The notes under the pieces were generated by a model. That model was not told where the DNA came from. It worked only from the letters and a program-made list of their open reading frames with translations, and made no database searches. DNA of 64,000 nucleotides, from positions 2,172,501 to 2,236,500 of the forward strand of contig NZ_CP107932.1 of assembly GCF_036032445.1 (NCBI RefSeq), written 5' to 3'. A program made the position numbers and the translations under genes. Position 1 is the stretch's first letter; every line of letters starts with the position of its first letter. Below are positions 26,410 through 35,030 of this stretch, one piece after another. Origin of the DNA: Nocardia sp. NBC_00416. GTDB lineage: Bacteria; Actinomycetota; Actinomycetes; Mycobacteriales; Mycobacteriaceae.

Positions 26410-26882
26410 GTTCGCGATCGGCGGGTCTCCCCGGCCGCACCGGCGGGTATCACGCTGATATCCGCCGGTGCGCAGATCTGTGCATCGGCGGGGACGACCG
26501 CCGCGACCACCGGCTTCCCGGAGCGGTTGTCGACCAGACGGACGGGCGGACCGGCGGGATCGGCGAGATGCCGGTCTCCCCACTGCATGAGACCCACGAT
26601 CACCGGATACAGCTCCCATGCCTTCTCCGTCGGCTGATACTCCGATCGCGCGCGTTGCCCCTCGGCGCGGTAGGGGATGCGGTGGGCCAAACCGTGCCCC
26701 ACCATCTCGGCGAGACGGCGGCTCAGCACCGAGGTCGATACCCCCAGGTGCTGCTGGATGTCCTCGAAACGACGTACCCCGTTGAACAATTCCCGCAGAA
26801 CCAGCAGCGTCCAGCGGCTCCCGACGACATCCAGGGCACGCGTCACCGGGCAATTGTCCAGGCCGACCTCCATCCACTCCAT
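26394..26882 (-). CDS. HxlR-family transcriptional regulator
   Basis: The 162-residue protein has the HxlR winged helix: a conserved Cys in DNCPVTRALDVVGSRWTLLVLREL, RRFEDIQQHLGVSTSVLSRRLAEM and the wing YRAEGQRARSEYQPT. The C-terminal 50 residues are an extension beyond the usual length of about 110-120. A -10 element TAGAAT (26889-26894) ends 6 bases before the ATG at 26882, suggesting a leaderless transcript; a second ATG at 26873 is possible. It is divergent from an enoyl-CoA hydratase gene across an operator that it probably binds. Confidence 0.9.
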   Translation of the reverse strand: MEWMEVGLDNCPVTRALDVVGSRWTLLVLRELFNGVRRFEDIQQHLGVSTSVLSRRLAEMVGHGLAHRIPYRAEGQRARSEYQPTEKAWELYPVIVGLMQWGDRHLADPAGPPVRLVDNRSGKPVVAAVVPADAQICAPADISVIPAGAAGETRRSRTQPTV

Positions 26883-26898
26883 GCGGTGATTCTAATCC

Positions 26899-26928
26899 TT
26901 GAGTTCTCATCACGAACTCAGCTAGATT
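26899..26928. promoter_or_regulatory. Divergent promoter with TGAGTTC-N7-GAACTCA operator
   Basis: A perfect inverted repeat TGAGTTC (26900-26906) and GAACTCA (26914-26920) lies between the HxlR and enoyl-CoA hydratase genes. It overlaps a forward -35 TTGAGT (26899-26904), which pairs with a -10 TAGATT (26923-26928) at 18 bp, and the -35 area of the leaderless HxlR promoter. One protein dimer bound here would control both genes. Confidence 0.65.
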
Positions 26929-26962
26929 CTGGCTTCTACAACAGAAGTCAGGAGCTACTGGA

Positions 26963-27793
26963 ATGAGCCACGGTTACACCGCGCTGACCGTCCGCCGAGA
27001 CCGCGGAGTCGCCTTCGTATCCTTCGACCATCCCCCGGTCAATCTGGTCGACGCACAATTGATCACCGACCTCGACCGCTTCCACGACGAGATCCACGAC
27101 GACGCCGCGATTCGGGTGATCGTCTTCCAGAGCGCCCTTCCGGACTTCTTCCTCGCCCACGGCGATATGCGCCTGGTGAGCGAACCGGAGACCCTGGCCG
27201 CCTACGCGGCGGGACCGGGCCCCGGCCTCTACCGCCGATTCGCCGGACTACCGCAGGTGACGATCGCCAAGGTCGCCGGCCGGGTGCGCGGTGGCGGCGC
27301 CGAATTCCTGCTGTACCTCGACCTGCGCTACGCCGCCCTCGGAAGTTCCTGGTTCGGGCAGCCCGAGGTGAGTCTCGGCATCATTCCCGGCGGCGGTGGC
27401 ACCCAACTGCTCCCGCGGCTGATCGGCCGATCCCGGGCGCTCGAGGTCGTGCTCGGCGGGGGCCGCTACGACGCCGCGACCGCCGAGAGGTACGGCTGGA
27501 TCGACCGAGCGCTCCCGGCCGCGGAACTCGACGCCTTCGTCGACGATCTCGCCTTCCGCATCGCCGCCCAGCCACCCGCCGCGGTCGCGGCAGCGAAGGA
27601 AGCCATCGCCCACGCGACCGATGCGCGCGACGCGGACACCGACCGCGAAACCGCATTGCTCATGCCGCTGTTCACCGGGCCGGAGGCACGGCAGCGCTTT
27701 TCCGACGCGCTCGCGGCGGGCGCGCAAACCCACCCGGGCGAACTCGACCTCGAAGGTCTGCTCGGTCGCCTCGGCGCCGTCGCGGTCGAGTAG
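26963..27793 (+). CDS. Enoyl-CoA hydratase/isomerase family protein
   Basis: The 276-residue crotonase-fold protein has oxyanion-hole segments FFLAHGDMRLV and GRVRGGGAEFLLYLDLRYA and a catalytic-Glu region QPEVSLGIIPGGGGTQLLPRLIG. It hydrates or isomerises enoyl-CoAs; the exact substrate is unclear. AGGAG lies 8 bases before the ATG. It is divergent from an HxlR regulator with a shared operator, so its expression is probably inducible. Confidence 0.9.
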   Translation: MSHGYTALTVRRDRGVAFVSFDHPPVNLVDAQLITDLDRFHDEIHDDAAIRVIVFQSALPDFFLAHGDMRLVSEPETLAAYAAGPGPGLYRRFAGLPQVTIAKVAGRVRGGGAEFLLYLDLRYAALGSSWFGQPEVSLGIIPGGGGTQLLPRLIGRSRALEVVLGGGRYDAATAERYGWIDRALPAAELDAFVDDLAFRIAAQPPAAVAAAKEAIAHATDARDADTDRETALLMPLFTGPEARQRFSDALAAGAQTHPGELDLEGLLGRLGAVAVE

Positions 27794-28093
27794 ACCACCG
27801 GCCGGGACGCCAGGAGCGTTCCCGGTCGCTCGCTGTGAGTGAACGATGCCGCCGCTACCACCCTGGTGTCGGGTCTGTCGCGTATCCACGCCCGCGGCGA
27901 GAATCGTGACGGGCTGCCGCCGGGCCGCGCCGCCCCGCGGCCGGCGCCGGATCGGGACGCGGAGATCGCGCGACGCGGTCTCTATCGGCGCTATCCGCAC
28001 CTGCGTGCGGTCGGAAAACCGGTCCACTGCCCGTCCCGGGTCATCCGGGGCCCGCAGCCCCTGCTGGCGCGGACCTCCGGCTGACACCGGCGC
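27794..28093. other. Intergenic stretch, no gene recognised
   Basis: About 300 bases between the enoyl-CoA hydratase and ilvD. Two short frames (27839-28084 and 27846-28166) are Arg/Pro-rich and lack ribosome binding sites; I do not regard them as genes. Confidence 0.5.
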
Positions 28094-29809
28094 TCAATCG
28101 CAGACCGCCCCCTGCGAGGCGGAGCCCACCAGGCGCGCGTACTTCGCGAGCACCCCTCGCGTGTAGCGGGACGGCAGCGGCGCCCAGCCGTCACGGCGCT
28201 CGTCGAGTACCGCCGGTTCCAGCAGCAGGTCGAGAGTGCCCGTGCCCACGTCGAGGCGGATGCGGTCGCCGTCCCGAACGAAGGCGATGGGTCCCGCGTC
28301 CACCGCTTCCGGGGCCACATGGCCGACACACAGGCCGGTGGTACCGCCGGAGAACCGTCCGTCGGTCAGCAGCAGGACGTCCTTGCCGAGTCCGGCGCCC
28401 TTGATCGCCGCGGTGATCGCCAGCATCTCGCGCATTCCCGGCCCGCCCTTGGGTCCCTCGTACCGGATGACCACGACGTCACCCGCCGCGATGGTCCCGT
28501 CCTCGAGCGCGTCCATGGCGGCCCGCTCGCGGTCGAAGACCCGGGCCGTGCCTTCGAAGACATCGGATTCGAACCCGGCGGATTTGACCACGGCGCCGCC
28601 GGGCGCGAGGGACCCGTGCAGGATGGTGATACCGCCGGTCGGATGGATCGGCTCGGACAGCACCCGCACGACCTTGCCGTCCGGGTCCGGCGGCGCGATG
28701 CTCGCCAGGTTCTCGGCCACCGTACGACCGGTCACGGTGAGACAGTCGCCGTGCAGGAGTCCGGCGTCGAGGAGCGCCTTCATCAACACCGGGACACCGC
28801 CCACGCGGTCGATATCGGTCATCACATGCCGTCCGAACGGTTTCACATCGGCCAGGTGCGGAACGCGACGACCGACTCGGGCGAAATCCTCCAGGCTCAG
28901 CGCCACATCGGCCTCGTGCGCGATCGCCAGCAGGTGCAGCACCGCGTTGGTGGACCCGCCGAACGCCATCACCACCGCGATGGCGTTCTCGAACGCCTCC
29001 TTGGTGAGGATGTCGGAGGTGGTGATGCCGCGCCGGATCAGTTCGACTACCGCCGCACCGCTGCGGCGGGCGTATCCGTCGCGCCGACGATCCGTGGCCG
29101 GGGGCGCCGCGCTGCCGGGCAGCGACATCCCCAGCGCCTCGGCCGCGCTCGCCATCGTATTGGCGGTGTACATACCGCCGCACGCGCCCTCGCCCGGGCA
29201 GATCGCCCGCTCGATCGCATCGACGTCCGCCCGGCTCATCAAACCTCGCGAGCAGGCGCCCACCGCCTCGAACGCATCGATGATGGTCACTTCGCGCTCA
29301 CTGCCGTCGGACAATTTCGCGATACCCGGCAGGATGGATCCGGCGTAGAGGAACACGCTCGCCAGGTTCAACCGGGCCGCCGCCATCAACATCCCGGGCA
29401 GCGATTTATCGCAACCCGCGAGCAGAACCGATCCGTCCAGTCGTTCGGCCTGCATCACGGTCTCCACGCTGTCGGCGATCACCTCACGCGAGACCAGAGA
29501 GAAGTGCATCCCCTCGTGGCCCATCGAGATCCCGTCGGAGACCGAGATGGTGCCGAATTGCATGGGGAATCCGCCGGCGGCGAATACGCCGTCCTTACAA
29601 CCGCCGGCCAGCCGGTCGAGCGACAAGTTGCACGGGGTGATCTCGTTCCACGAGGACGCCACTCCGATCTGGGCCTTCCCCCAGTCGTCGTCGCCCATGC
29701 CGACCGCGCGCAGCATCCCGCGCGCGGCGGTCTTCTCGAGTCCGTCGGTGACATCACGGCTGCGCGGTTTCATATCGGGAGTACTCGGTTGGGAAGACAC
29801 GACGCCCAT
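28094..29809 (-). CDS. ilvD: Dihydroxy-acid dehydratase
   Basis: The 571-residue enzyme dehydrates 2,3-dihydroxy-isovalerate and -methylvalerate in valine and isoleucine synthesis. Iron-sulphur cluster Cys residues are in [20 protein letters not shown] and [14 protein letters not shown]. The C-terminal swivelling-domain motifs [18 protein letters not shown] and [12 protein letters not shown] are intact. The N-terminus [25 protein letters not shown] matches mycolic-acid bacterial IlvD. The start at 29809 is tentative; ATG is doubled (29812/29809) directly after GAAAGAGG. It is a stand-alone gene. Confidence 0.97.
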   Translation of the reverse strand: MGVVSSQPSTPDMKPRSRDVTDGLEKTAARGMLRAVGMGDDDWGKAQIGVASSWNEITPCNLSLDRLAGGCKDGVFAAGGFPMQFGTISVSDGISMGHEGMHFSLVSREVIADSVETVMQAERLDGSVLLAGCDKSLPGMLMAAARLNLASVFLYAGSILPGIAKLSDGSEREVTIIDAFEAVGACSRGLMSRADVDAIERAICPGEGACGGMYTANTMASAAEALGMSLPGSAAPPATDRRRDGYARRSGAAVVELIRRGITTSDILTKEAFENAIAVVMAFGGSTNAVLHLLAIAHEADVALSLEDFARVGRRVPHLADVKPFGRHVMTDIDRVGGVPVLMKALLDAGLLHGDCLTVTGRTVAENLASIAPPDPDGKVVRVLSEPIHPTGGITILHGSLAPGGAVVKSAGFESDVFEGTARVFDRERAAMDALEDGTIAAGDVVVIRYEGPKGGPGMREMLAITAAIKGAGLGKDVLLLTDGRFSGGTTGLCVGHVAPEAVDAGPIAFVRDGDRIRLDVGTGTLDLLLEPAVLDERRDGWAPLPSRYTRGVLAKYARLVGSASQGAVCD

Positions 29810-29924
29810 CATCCTCTTTCCGTACCGGAAGTCCGCCGGACCACGCCCGGCAGTGGGAGCAGAACTCGGCACGGTGGTGGCACATCGGAACGGTCGCCGC
29901 GGACCGGCCGCGACGGGCCGATGA

Positions 29925-30410
29925 TCATTGCGCGGCGCGCTCGGTTCGAGTCGGCCCGCCGGAGCCCGGGGCTCCGGCACTCCCGCCGGGTACCTCGATG
30001 AGCCCGACCAATTCGTCGAGCAGCGCGATCACCCGGGTCTGCTGTACCGGTGACAGATGGGGCAGTTCGGCCCCCAGCGCGAAATCGACCGGTACCCGGC
30101 CGCGGGTCCGGAAGACCTCCTGCACGACGCCCGGCTCGACCGTGACCAGTACGCGCCTGCCGTCGGCGGGGTCCGGCACCGTCGTGAGCAGGGCCTGATC
30201 GCGGAAGCGCGCCACGATTCGCGATACGAGGCTCTGGGTGATGGCCGTCCGGTCGGTGATATCGCGAATCGACGAGCCGGGGTGCAGCGCCACATCCTCG
30301 AGCACGGCGTATTCACTCGGCGGGATCCGGCGCCTACCGGTATTGCCGGTCGCGACGAAGGCGATCGCCCGGAGCCTGCGGGCGACCAGGTGCAGGCTGG
30401 CAGCATCCAT
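29925..30410 (-). CDS. MarR-family regulator
   Basis: The 161-residue winged-helix protein has [27 protein letters not shown] and the wing [12 protein letters not shown], typical of MarR. The start is set at ATG 30410 because a -10 TATATT (30417-30422) ends 6 bases upstream, implying a leaderless mRNA; an ATG at 30425 adds five residues. It is divergent from an SDR gene, with only about 45 bases between the starts and an AT-rich inverted repeat. It probably represses both genes. Confidence 0.87.
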   Translation of the reverse strand: MDAASLHLVARRLRAIAFVATGNTGRRRIPPSEYAVLEDVALHPGSSIRDITDRTAITQSLVSRIVARFRDQALLTTVPDPADGRRVLVTVEPGVVQEVFRTRGRVPVDFALGAELPHLSPVQQTRVIALLDELVGLIEVPGGSAGAPGSGGPTRTERAAQ

Positions 30411-30418
30411 GACGGCAA

Positions 30419-30447
30419 TATACATCTCTAGTCATATAAATTATGAT
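30419..30447. promoter_or_regulatory. AT-rich MarR/SDR divergent promoter and operator
   Basis: The inverted repeat TCATA (30432-30436), N5, TATGA (30442-30446) lies in an AT-rich island. A forward -10 TATGAT (30442-30447) is 8 bases from the SDR ATG, and a reverse -10 TATATT (30417-30422) is 6 bases from the MarR ATG at 30410, so both mRNAs could be leaderless. A bound MarR dimer would cover both promoters. Confidence 0.6.
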
Positions 30448-30455
30448 CCATCACT

Positions 30456-31322
30456 ATGCATGGAATATCCCGTCTGATCTACGAGGTCGGCCACGGACTG
30501 GACACCCACCTCGGACTCCCCCGGCTGCGCCCGCGGCCCACCCTGCCCACCGTGGCGACCGGACGGACCGTGCTGATCACCGGCGCCTCCTCGGGCATCG
30601 GCCGGGCCGCGGCCGTCCGGCTCGGCGCGGCAGGCGCCGACGTCGCGCTGCTGGCGCGACGGGAAACCGAACTGAACGAAGTCGCCGCGCAGATCCGCGC
30701 ACAGGGCGGCACAGCCAGCGTCCACCCCTGCGACCTCAACGATTTCGACGCACTCGACGCCGCGGTCGCCGCCGTACTCGCCGAGCACGGCGGCGTGGAC
30801 GTCCTGATCAACAATGCCGGACGGTCGATCCGGCGCCGGCTCGACGAATCCTATGAACGCTTCCACGATTTCGAGCGCACCATGCGCCTGAACTATTTCG
30901 CCGCACTGCGCCTGATGCTCGCCGTGCTACCGGGTATGCGCGAACGACAGTCCGGACATATCGTCAATATCCTGTCGGTCGCGAACCTCTTCGGCGGTCC
31001 CGGTTACAGCGCCTATGTCGCGTCGAAAGCGGCACTGGACTCGCTCTCCGCCAGTTTCGATGCCGAAACCCTGCCCGAGGACGTCCGTTTCACCTCGGTG
31101 TACATGCCGCTCGTCCGCACCCCGATGATCGCCCCCAACGCGCAATACCGCGACAGCGCGGCCCTGACTCCCGAACAGGGTGCACAGATCATCTGCCGGG
31201 CGCTCACCGACCGTCCCCGGCACGTCGGGCCGCTCCTCGGACGCCTGGCCGCCGTGATCGACACCGCTTTCCCCGAGTACTCGGCAGCCGGGCGCGGCGA
31301 CCGCTTCACCAAAGGAATGTGA
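30456..31322 (+). CDS. Short-chain dehydrogenase/reductase
   Basis: The 288-residue SDR has a short N-terminal extension, the cofactor loop VLITGASSGIGRAAA (about residue 40), NNAG in VLINNAGRSIRRR, catalytic Ser in NILSVANLFGG and YxxxK in YSAYVASKAAL. The C-terminal part (VYMPLVRTPMIAPNAQY) matches SDRs that act on lipid or polyketide-like substrates and fused-SDR domains of fatty acyl-CoA reductases. The substrate is not assignable. It is controlled with the divergent MarR gene. Confidence 0.9.
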   Translation: MHGISRLIYEVGHGLDTHLGLPRLRPRPTLPTVATGRTVLITGASSGIGRAAAVRLGAAGADVALLARRETELNEVAAQIRAQGGTASVHPCDLNDFDALDAAVAAVLAEHGGVDVLINNAGRSIRRRLDESYERFHDFERTMRLNYFAALRLMLAVLPGMRERQSGHIVNILSVANLFGGPGYSAYVASKAALDSLSASFDAETLPEDVRFTSVYMPLVRTPMIAPNAQYRDSAALTPEQGAQIICRALTDRPRHVGPLLGRLAAVIDTAFPEYSAAGRGDRFTKGM

Positions 31323-31397
31323 ACAGAGCACGCCGAGCCCCGGCACCGGTTTCGAGGTCCGAATCGCCTTCGGAGCCGATCGGATCGAACGATCTGC

Positions 31398-32171
31398 CTA
31401 CGGGCTCGAAGGATTCTCCGCACCGACGTTCCGGACGATGAGATCCGCGATCTCACGACTGTTGTCGTCGAGATAGAAATGGCCGCCGGGAAACGAACTC
31501 GTCGCGAAACCGCCGGCGGTGTGGTGGCGCCACCCGCCGAGCTGATCGGGTGTGGTCGTCGGATCGGATCGGCCGAGCAGCGCGAAGATATCGCAGCCAA
31601 GCCTCGTCCCGGGCCGGTACCGATAGGTCTCGACCGCCCGGTAATCGTTACGCACGGCGGGCAATACGAGTTCGGCGAGACCGGGCTCGTCACGCAGCAC
31701 CCGCACCGACGCCGGGTCGTTCGCGAGCCGCTCGAGCTCGGCGATCAACGCGTCGTCGGACGCCCGGTGCAGGGTCCCCTGCTCGACGAACGTGGGGTCC
31801 GGGCGACCGGACACGAACAGTGCCGCGACCGGCCGCCCGTCCGCTTCGAGGCACCGGGCGGTTTCGAAGGCGACGGTCGCACCCATGCTGTGACCGAAGA
31901 GGACCGGCCGCGCGGCGGTCAGCGGCCGGATCGCCGCGGCGATGAGAGCGGCGAGTTCGGTGATCGAGGGGACGAGCGGGTCACCGAGCCGATCCTGACG
32001 GCCCGGATACTGGACGGCGTACACGGCCGGGCCGGGGCCGAAACTCGAAGCGAGGCGACTGTAACCGGTGGCCGAGCCGCCACCCGGGGGAAAGCAGATC
32101 AGCGTCGGATGCCCCGCGCGCCCGGGTCGCAACTCCCGCAACCAGGTGGACGGCTCGGCACTGCTCGGCAC
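31398..32171 (-). CDS. Type II thioesterase (GrsT/RifR-like)
   Basis: The 257-residue alpha/beta-hydrolase has LICFPPGGGSATGYSRLA, the nucleophile Ser in LFGHSMGATVAFE (about 92-104) and the catalytic His in FPGGHFYLDDN. Type II thioesterases clear stalled or mis-primed acyl groups from PKS/NRPS carrier domains. The start is the GTG at 32171 after GAGGAGAG. It stands alone between an SDR and a YceI gene, about 24 kb from the PKS start and 11 kb from the NRPS end, so its partner synthase is unclear. Confidence 0.9.
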   Translation of the reverse strand: MPSSAEPSTWLRELRPGRAGHPTLICFPPGGGSATGYSRLASSFGPGPAVYAVQYPGRQDRLGDPLVPSITELAALIAAAIRPLTAARPVLFGHSMGATVAFETARCLEADGRPVAALFVSGRPDPTFVEQGTLHRASDDALIAELERLANDPASVRVLRDEPGLAELVLPAVRNDYRAVETYRYRPGTRLGCDIFALLGRSDPTTTPDQLGGWRHHTAGGFATSSFPGGHFYLDDNSREIADLIVRNVGAENPSSP

Positions 32172-32460
32172 GGGTCTCTCCTCTGCGATCCGGTTGGCAC
32201 CACGGCGCCGCACGCGACCGTTCACACAATCGGGCACCGGGCCGCTCCGGTAGGGAGCGCGCGCAGAAACGGTACGCCCGTACTCCGATCCCGCGCCCGC
32301 CAGGGTCCGCCGCGCAGACCGGCCACCGGCCGCACAGCGCCCCACGTGACCACGAACGGCGACAACCGCTCGTGGTCACGCGCATCGAGGGACCCGATCG
32401 CCTCGGTCGGCGCCTCCTGCGGTGGCCCCGGCCGCGGATTCCCCGCCTCGACGAGAGCGG

Positions 32461-33012
32461 TTATACCGGCTCGATCAGCTGGATCTCGAGCTCGATCTTG
32501 ACGGCGTCGCTCAGCATCCCCGGCGCGGGGACGCCGACCCCGAAATCACTGCGCTTGATGGTGCCGGTCGCGGAGAACCCGGCATGGCGTCCACCGCCGG
32601 GACCGAGGTCGCCGATGCCGCCCCATTCCACATCCAAGGTGACCGGCCGGGTCACCGAACCCAGCGTGGCTTCCCCCGCGACCGCGAAGGTATCGGCGAT
32701 GCGAACCGGTTCGGTGGCACGGAAGGTCAAGGTGGGGCGGTTGGCGACATCGAGGAAATCGGCCGCGCGCACGTGGTTGTCCCGGTCCGGGTTTCCGGTG
32801 TCGAACGAATCGAGGTGGATGATCGCCGCGATGGCGGCGGCGCCGGAGTCGTCCACCACGAACTGGGTCTCGAAGCGGGTGAATCCGCCACGCACCTTGG
32901 CGATACCGAGGTGGCGGATGGTGAAGGCGATCGAGGAGTGCGCGGTATCGAGTGCCCATTCACCTGAGCGCAAGGTCGCGGCGGGGCCGGCGGTTTCCTG
33001 GGATGTGGTCAT
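32461..33012 (-). CDS. YceI-family lipid-binding protein
   Basis: The 183-residue lipocalin-like protein has the YceI start WALDTAHSSIAFTIRHLGIAKVRG, a central RDNHVRAADFLDVANRPTLTF and a closing FGVGVPAPGMLSDAVKIELEIQLI. It has no signal peptide, so it is cytoplasmic. Such proteins bind polyisoprenoid-like lipids. The ATG at 33012 is preferred; upstream in-frame codons read Arg-rich and non-native. It is divergent from an XRE regulator. Confidence 0.9.
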   Translation of the reverse strand: MTTSQETAGPAATLRSGEWALDTAHSSIAFTIRHLGIAKVRGGFTRFETQFVVDDSGAAAIAAIIHLDSFDTGNPDRDNHVRAADFLDVANRPTLTFRATEPVRIADTFAVAGEATLGSVTRPVTLDVEWGGIGDLGPGGGRHAGFSATGTIKRSDFGVGVPAPGMLSDAVKIELEIQLIEPV

Positions 33013-33113
33013 GGCATCGACGATCACCGCGGCGGCGGCCGTTAGCCAGACCCCCCTTATCCTGGACCTGACAAGGCGCGGCTGATCGCGCCCTGACGGG
33101 GCACGATGGTGAG

Positions 33114-33950
33114 ATGACCCGAAGCGCATTCGCGGAGTTCCTGGTCCGGCGCCGCGCCGAACTCCGCCCCGCAGATCTGGGCCTGCCCGCCGGCGGGCGG
33201 CGCCGCACCCCGGGGCTGCGGCGCGAAGAGGTCGCCGTTCGCGCCGGGGTCAGCGTCGACTATCTGGCCCGGCTCGAGCAGGGTCGTGACAGCAATCCCT
33301 CGATTGCGGTGGTGGAGGCCCTGGCGACGGCGCTGCTGCTGGACGAACGGGAGCGCAGCACTTTCGGCTGGCTCGCGCTGACCAGCAGTCATGCGGCCCG
33401 GTGCCCGAAGGAGCCCGAGGCGCACGAGCAGGTTCCCGAAACGATGGAAGCCATTCTGCGGGCGCTGACACCCACCGCGGCGTTCGTGCTCGGCCGCCGG
33501 GCGAACGTCCTGGGCTGGAACGCGGCGTGGGCGGATTTCGCCGCCCCGCTGGGCCTGCTGGACGATCGGGAGAACGTGAATCTGGCCCACTACGTGTACG
33601 CGCATCCGATGGCCAGGAGAGTCCTGCGCAACTGGTCCGAGACGGCCGATGCTCTCGCCGAGACGCTGCGGCGCGCCGCCCTGCGCTGGCCCGGTGACAC
33701 CGGCCTGCGCGAGACGATCGACGCACTGCACCGAATCCCCGACTTCGCCGCCCGCTGGCGCCCGCAGGGTGCGCACCACGATATCGCCACGACCCTCCGT
33801 TTCGACCACCCGGAACTGGGCACCGTCGACGTCCCCTTCGAGAGCCTGGAAAGCGACCGGCAACAGAGCCTGGTCGTCTGGCTGGTCGACCGCGCTCCCG
33901 CGTCCGGTCAGAGCCTGCGCCTGGTGCCCCGGCAAGCCGTCGGGGAGTGA
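33114..33950 (+). CDS. XRE-type regulator with MmyB-like ligand-binding domain
   Basis: The 278-residue protein has an N-terminal HTH (RTPGLRREEVAVRAGVSVDYLARLEQGRD, about residues 31-59) and a C-terminal MmyB-like PAS-fold domain with the typical RRANVLGWNAAWADF and HYVYAHPMARRV segments. Such regulators bind fatty-acid-like ligands. It is divergent from the YceI gene, which it probably controls. Confidence 0.92.
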   Translation: MTRSAFAEFLVRRRAELRPADLGLPAGGRRRTPGLRREEVAVRAGVSVDYLARLEQGRDSNPSIAVVEALATALLLDERERSTFGWLALTSSHAARCPKEPEAHEQVPETMEAILRALTPTAAFVLGRRANVLGWNAAWADFAAPLGLLDDRENVNLAHYVYAHPMARRVLRNWSETADALAETLRRAALRWPGDTGLRETIDALHRIPDFAARWRPQGAHHDIATTLRFDHPELGTVDVPFESLESDRQQSLVVWLVDRAPASGQSLRLVPRQAVGE

Positions 33951-34055
33951 AGCCCACCTAGGTAGGACCGGCGCTCCCCTGCCTGCTCGTCCCGATGAAT
34001 CGGATTTCTTATCCGGTCGGGAGGTCGGCGCCATTGCACCCACCCCCGCTCGATG

Positions 34056-34089
34056 AGAATATTCTTCTTATGCAAGAGAATGAGATTCT
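34056..34089. promoter_or_regulatory. Two AGAAT/ATTCT inverted repeats upstream of VOC gene
   Basis: AGAATATTCT (34056-34065, perfect palindrome) and AGAAT-GAG-ATTCT (34077-34089) share the same half-sites and lie about 21 bp apart centre to centre, i.e. on nearly the same helix face. They are in a locally AT-rich island 54 bases before the VOC start. Probably a double operator; the regulator is unknown. Confidence 0.5.
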
Positions 34090-34142
34090 GATCGATAGGC
34101 CGGCACGTGCTGTCCGGTCACGGCGCGCAAAGGTTCTCCGCC

Positions 34143-34598
34143 ATGAAGGCTGACGACCACTTCCATCTCGGCCTGGTGACCACGGATATGGCCGCGACCG
34201 TCGCCGCGCTATCGGCCGCCCTCGGCTACGAATGGGGCGACCAACTGGGCAATATCGTCCAGGTGACCGGACCCTCCGGCGTCGACGATGTCGAGCTGGC
34301 GTGCGTGTTCTCGATCACCGAGCCGCGACTCGAGGTAGTGCGTGCCGTGCCGGGAACACTGTGGGAACCGGTCGCCGGCGGTGGTGTGCATCACCTCGGA
34401 TATTGGTCCGACGACGTGACCGCCGATATCGCGGAACTGGTCGGGCACGGATGGCAGGTCGAAGCGACCCGCGAGATGCCGGATGGCGCACTGTTCTTCG
34501 CGTTCCTGCAGAAACCCGGCGGGTTCCGGATCGAACTGGTGGACCGCCGGGCCGAGCCGAGCATGCGTCGATGTTGGCAGGCCCCCGCCGAACGGTGA
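34143..34598 (+). CDS. VOC/glyoxalase-superfamily protein
   Basis: The 151-residue protein has paired beta-alpha-beta-beta-beta units: HFHLGLVTTDMAATVAAL at the start and GGGVHHLGYWSDDVTADIAEL midway, each beginning with the metal-ligand-like His of VOC proteins, and a closing LQKPGGFRIELVD with a Glu ligand candidate. It resembles glyoxalase-type/lactoylglutathione lyase-like proteins; the substrate is unknown. The start is set at ATG 34143. Confidence 0.83.
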   Translation: MKADDHFHLGLVTTDMAATVAALSAALGYEWGDQLGNIVQVTGPSGVDDVELACVFSITEPRLEVVRAVPGTLWEPVAGGGVHHLGYWSDDVTADIAELVGHGWQVEATREMPDGALFFAFLQKPGGFRIELVDRRAEPSMRRCWQAPAER

Positions 34599-34784
34599 CG
34601 GCCCGGCCGCGCGCTCACGGAGTGGGTCCCGCCGCGAATGATCATCGAACCGCGGTCATCGCCCCGGTCTTGCGGTCCCCGCGGTTCGGGTCGCAACAGT
34701 GGAGGACGACAGTTCACGGCAATGGTGTCGGCAGGGAGATTCCGGACCGGAAAGAACTGTGAGTGTGCCCACTCGACCGAGTAA
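34599..34784. other. Intergenic stretch before helR regulatory region
   Basis: No gene is recognised. The region leads into the repeats described separately at 34785-34863. Confidence 0.5.
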
Positions 34785-34808
34785 GGAAAGGCCAGTTCCA
34801 GCCTTTCC
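34785..34808. promoter_or_regulatory. Inverted repeat GGAAAGGC/GCCTTTCC in helR upstream region
   Basis: GGAAAGGC (34785-34792) and GCCTTTCC (34801-34808) are perfect 8-bp arms with an 8-base spacer, just before the AT-rich CATATAG that may be the -10 element. The role is unknown. Confidence 0.4.
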
Positions 34809-34831
34809 ACTTTCAACATATAGCGCACAGG

Positions 34832-34863
34832 GGGGCTTGCGGCAAGACCCCGGTCTTGCCGCA
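34832..34863. promoter_or_regulatory. Putative rifamycin-associated element (RAE) with overlapping hairpin
   Basis: GGGGCTTGCGGCAAGACCCC (34832-34851) closely matches, from memory, the inverted-repeat RAE found upstream of rifamycin-inactivating and helR genes in actinomycetes. Overlapping it is a perfect 12-bp stem: TGCGGCAAGACC (34838-34849) with GGTCTTGCCGCA (34852-34863), loop CC. It lies about 170 bases before the helR start. It would predict rifamycin-inducible transcription; the hairpin could form in RNA or be a protein site. Confidence 0.78.
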
Positions 34864-35030
34864 GAATCATCCGCCGAGCCCAGAAGCCGAGGACACGGGC
34901 CACGGAAGAGCGTGCCGTCGTACGCCCCGGCAGGGGTGGACACGTCGCCACGCCCGTCGCACTTCACCGGAGCGGCGGACCCGTGTCCGAGCGCACCGCG
35001 GGGATCGGCGAGCCGAGGGAACGAGGGCAT
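34864..35030. other. Spacer or leader between RAE and helR
   Basis: About 167 bases with no other motif recognised. If transcription starts near the AT-rich CATATAG at about 34817, this would be a long 5' untranslated leader containing the hairpin. Confidence 0.35.

Noticed and set aside
27839..28166. Two short overlapping plus-strand frames after the enoyl-CoA hydratase
   Set aside because: Arg/Pro-rich composition, no ribosome binding site, and one runs into the ilvD end in antisense.
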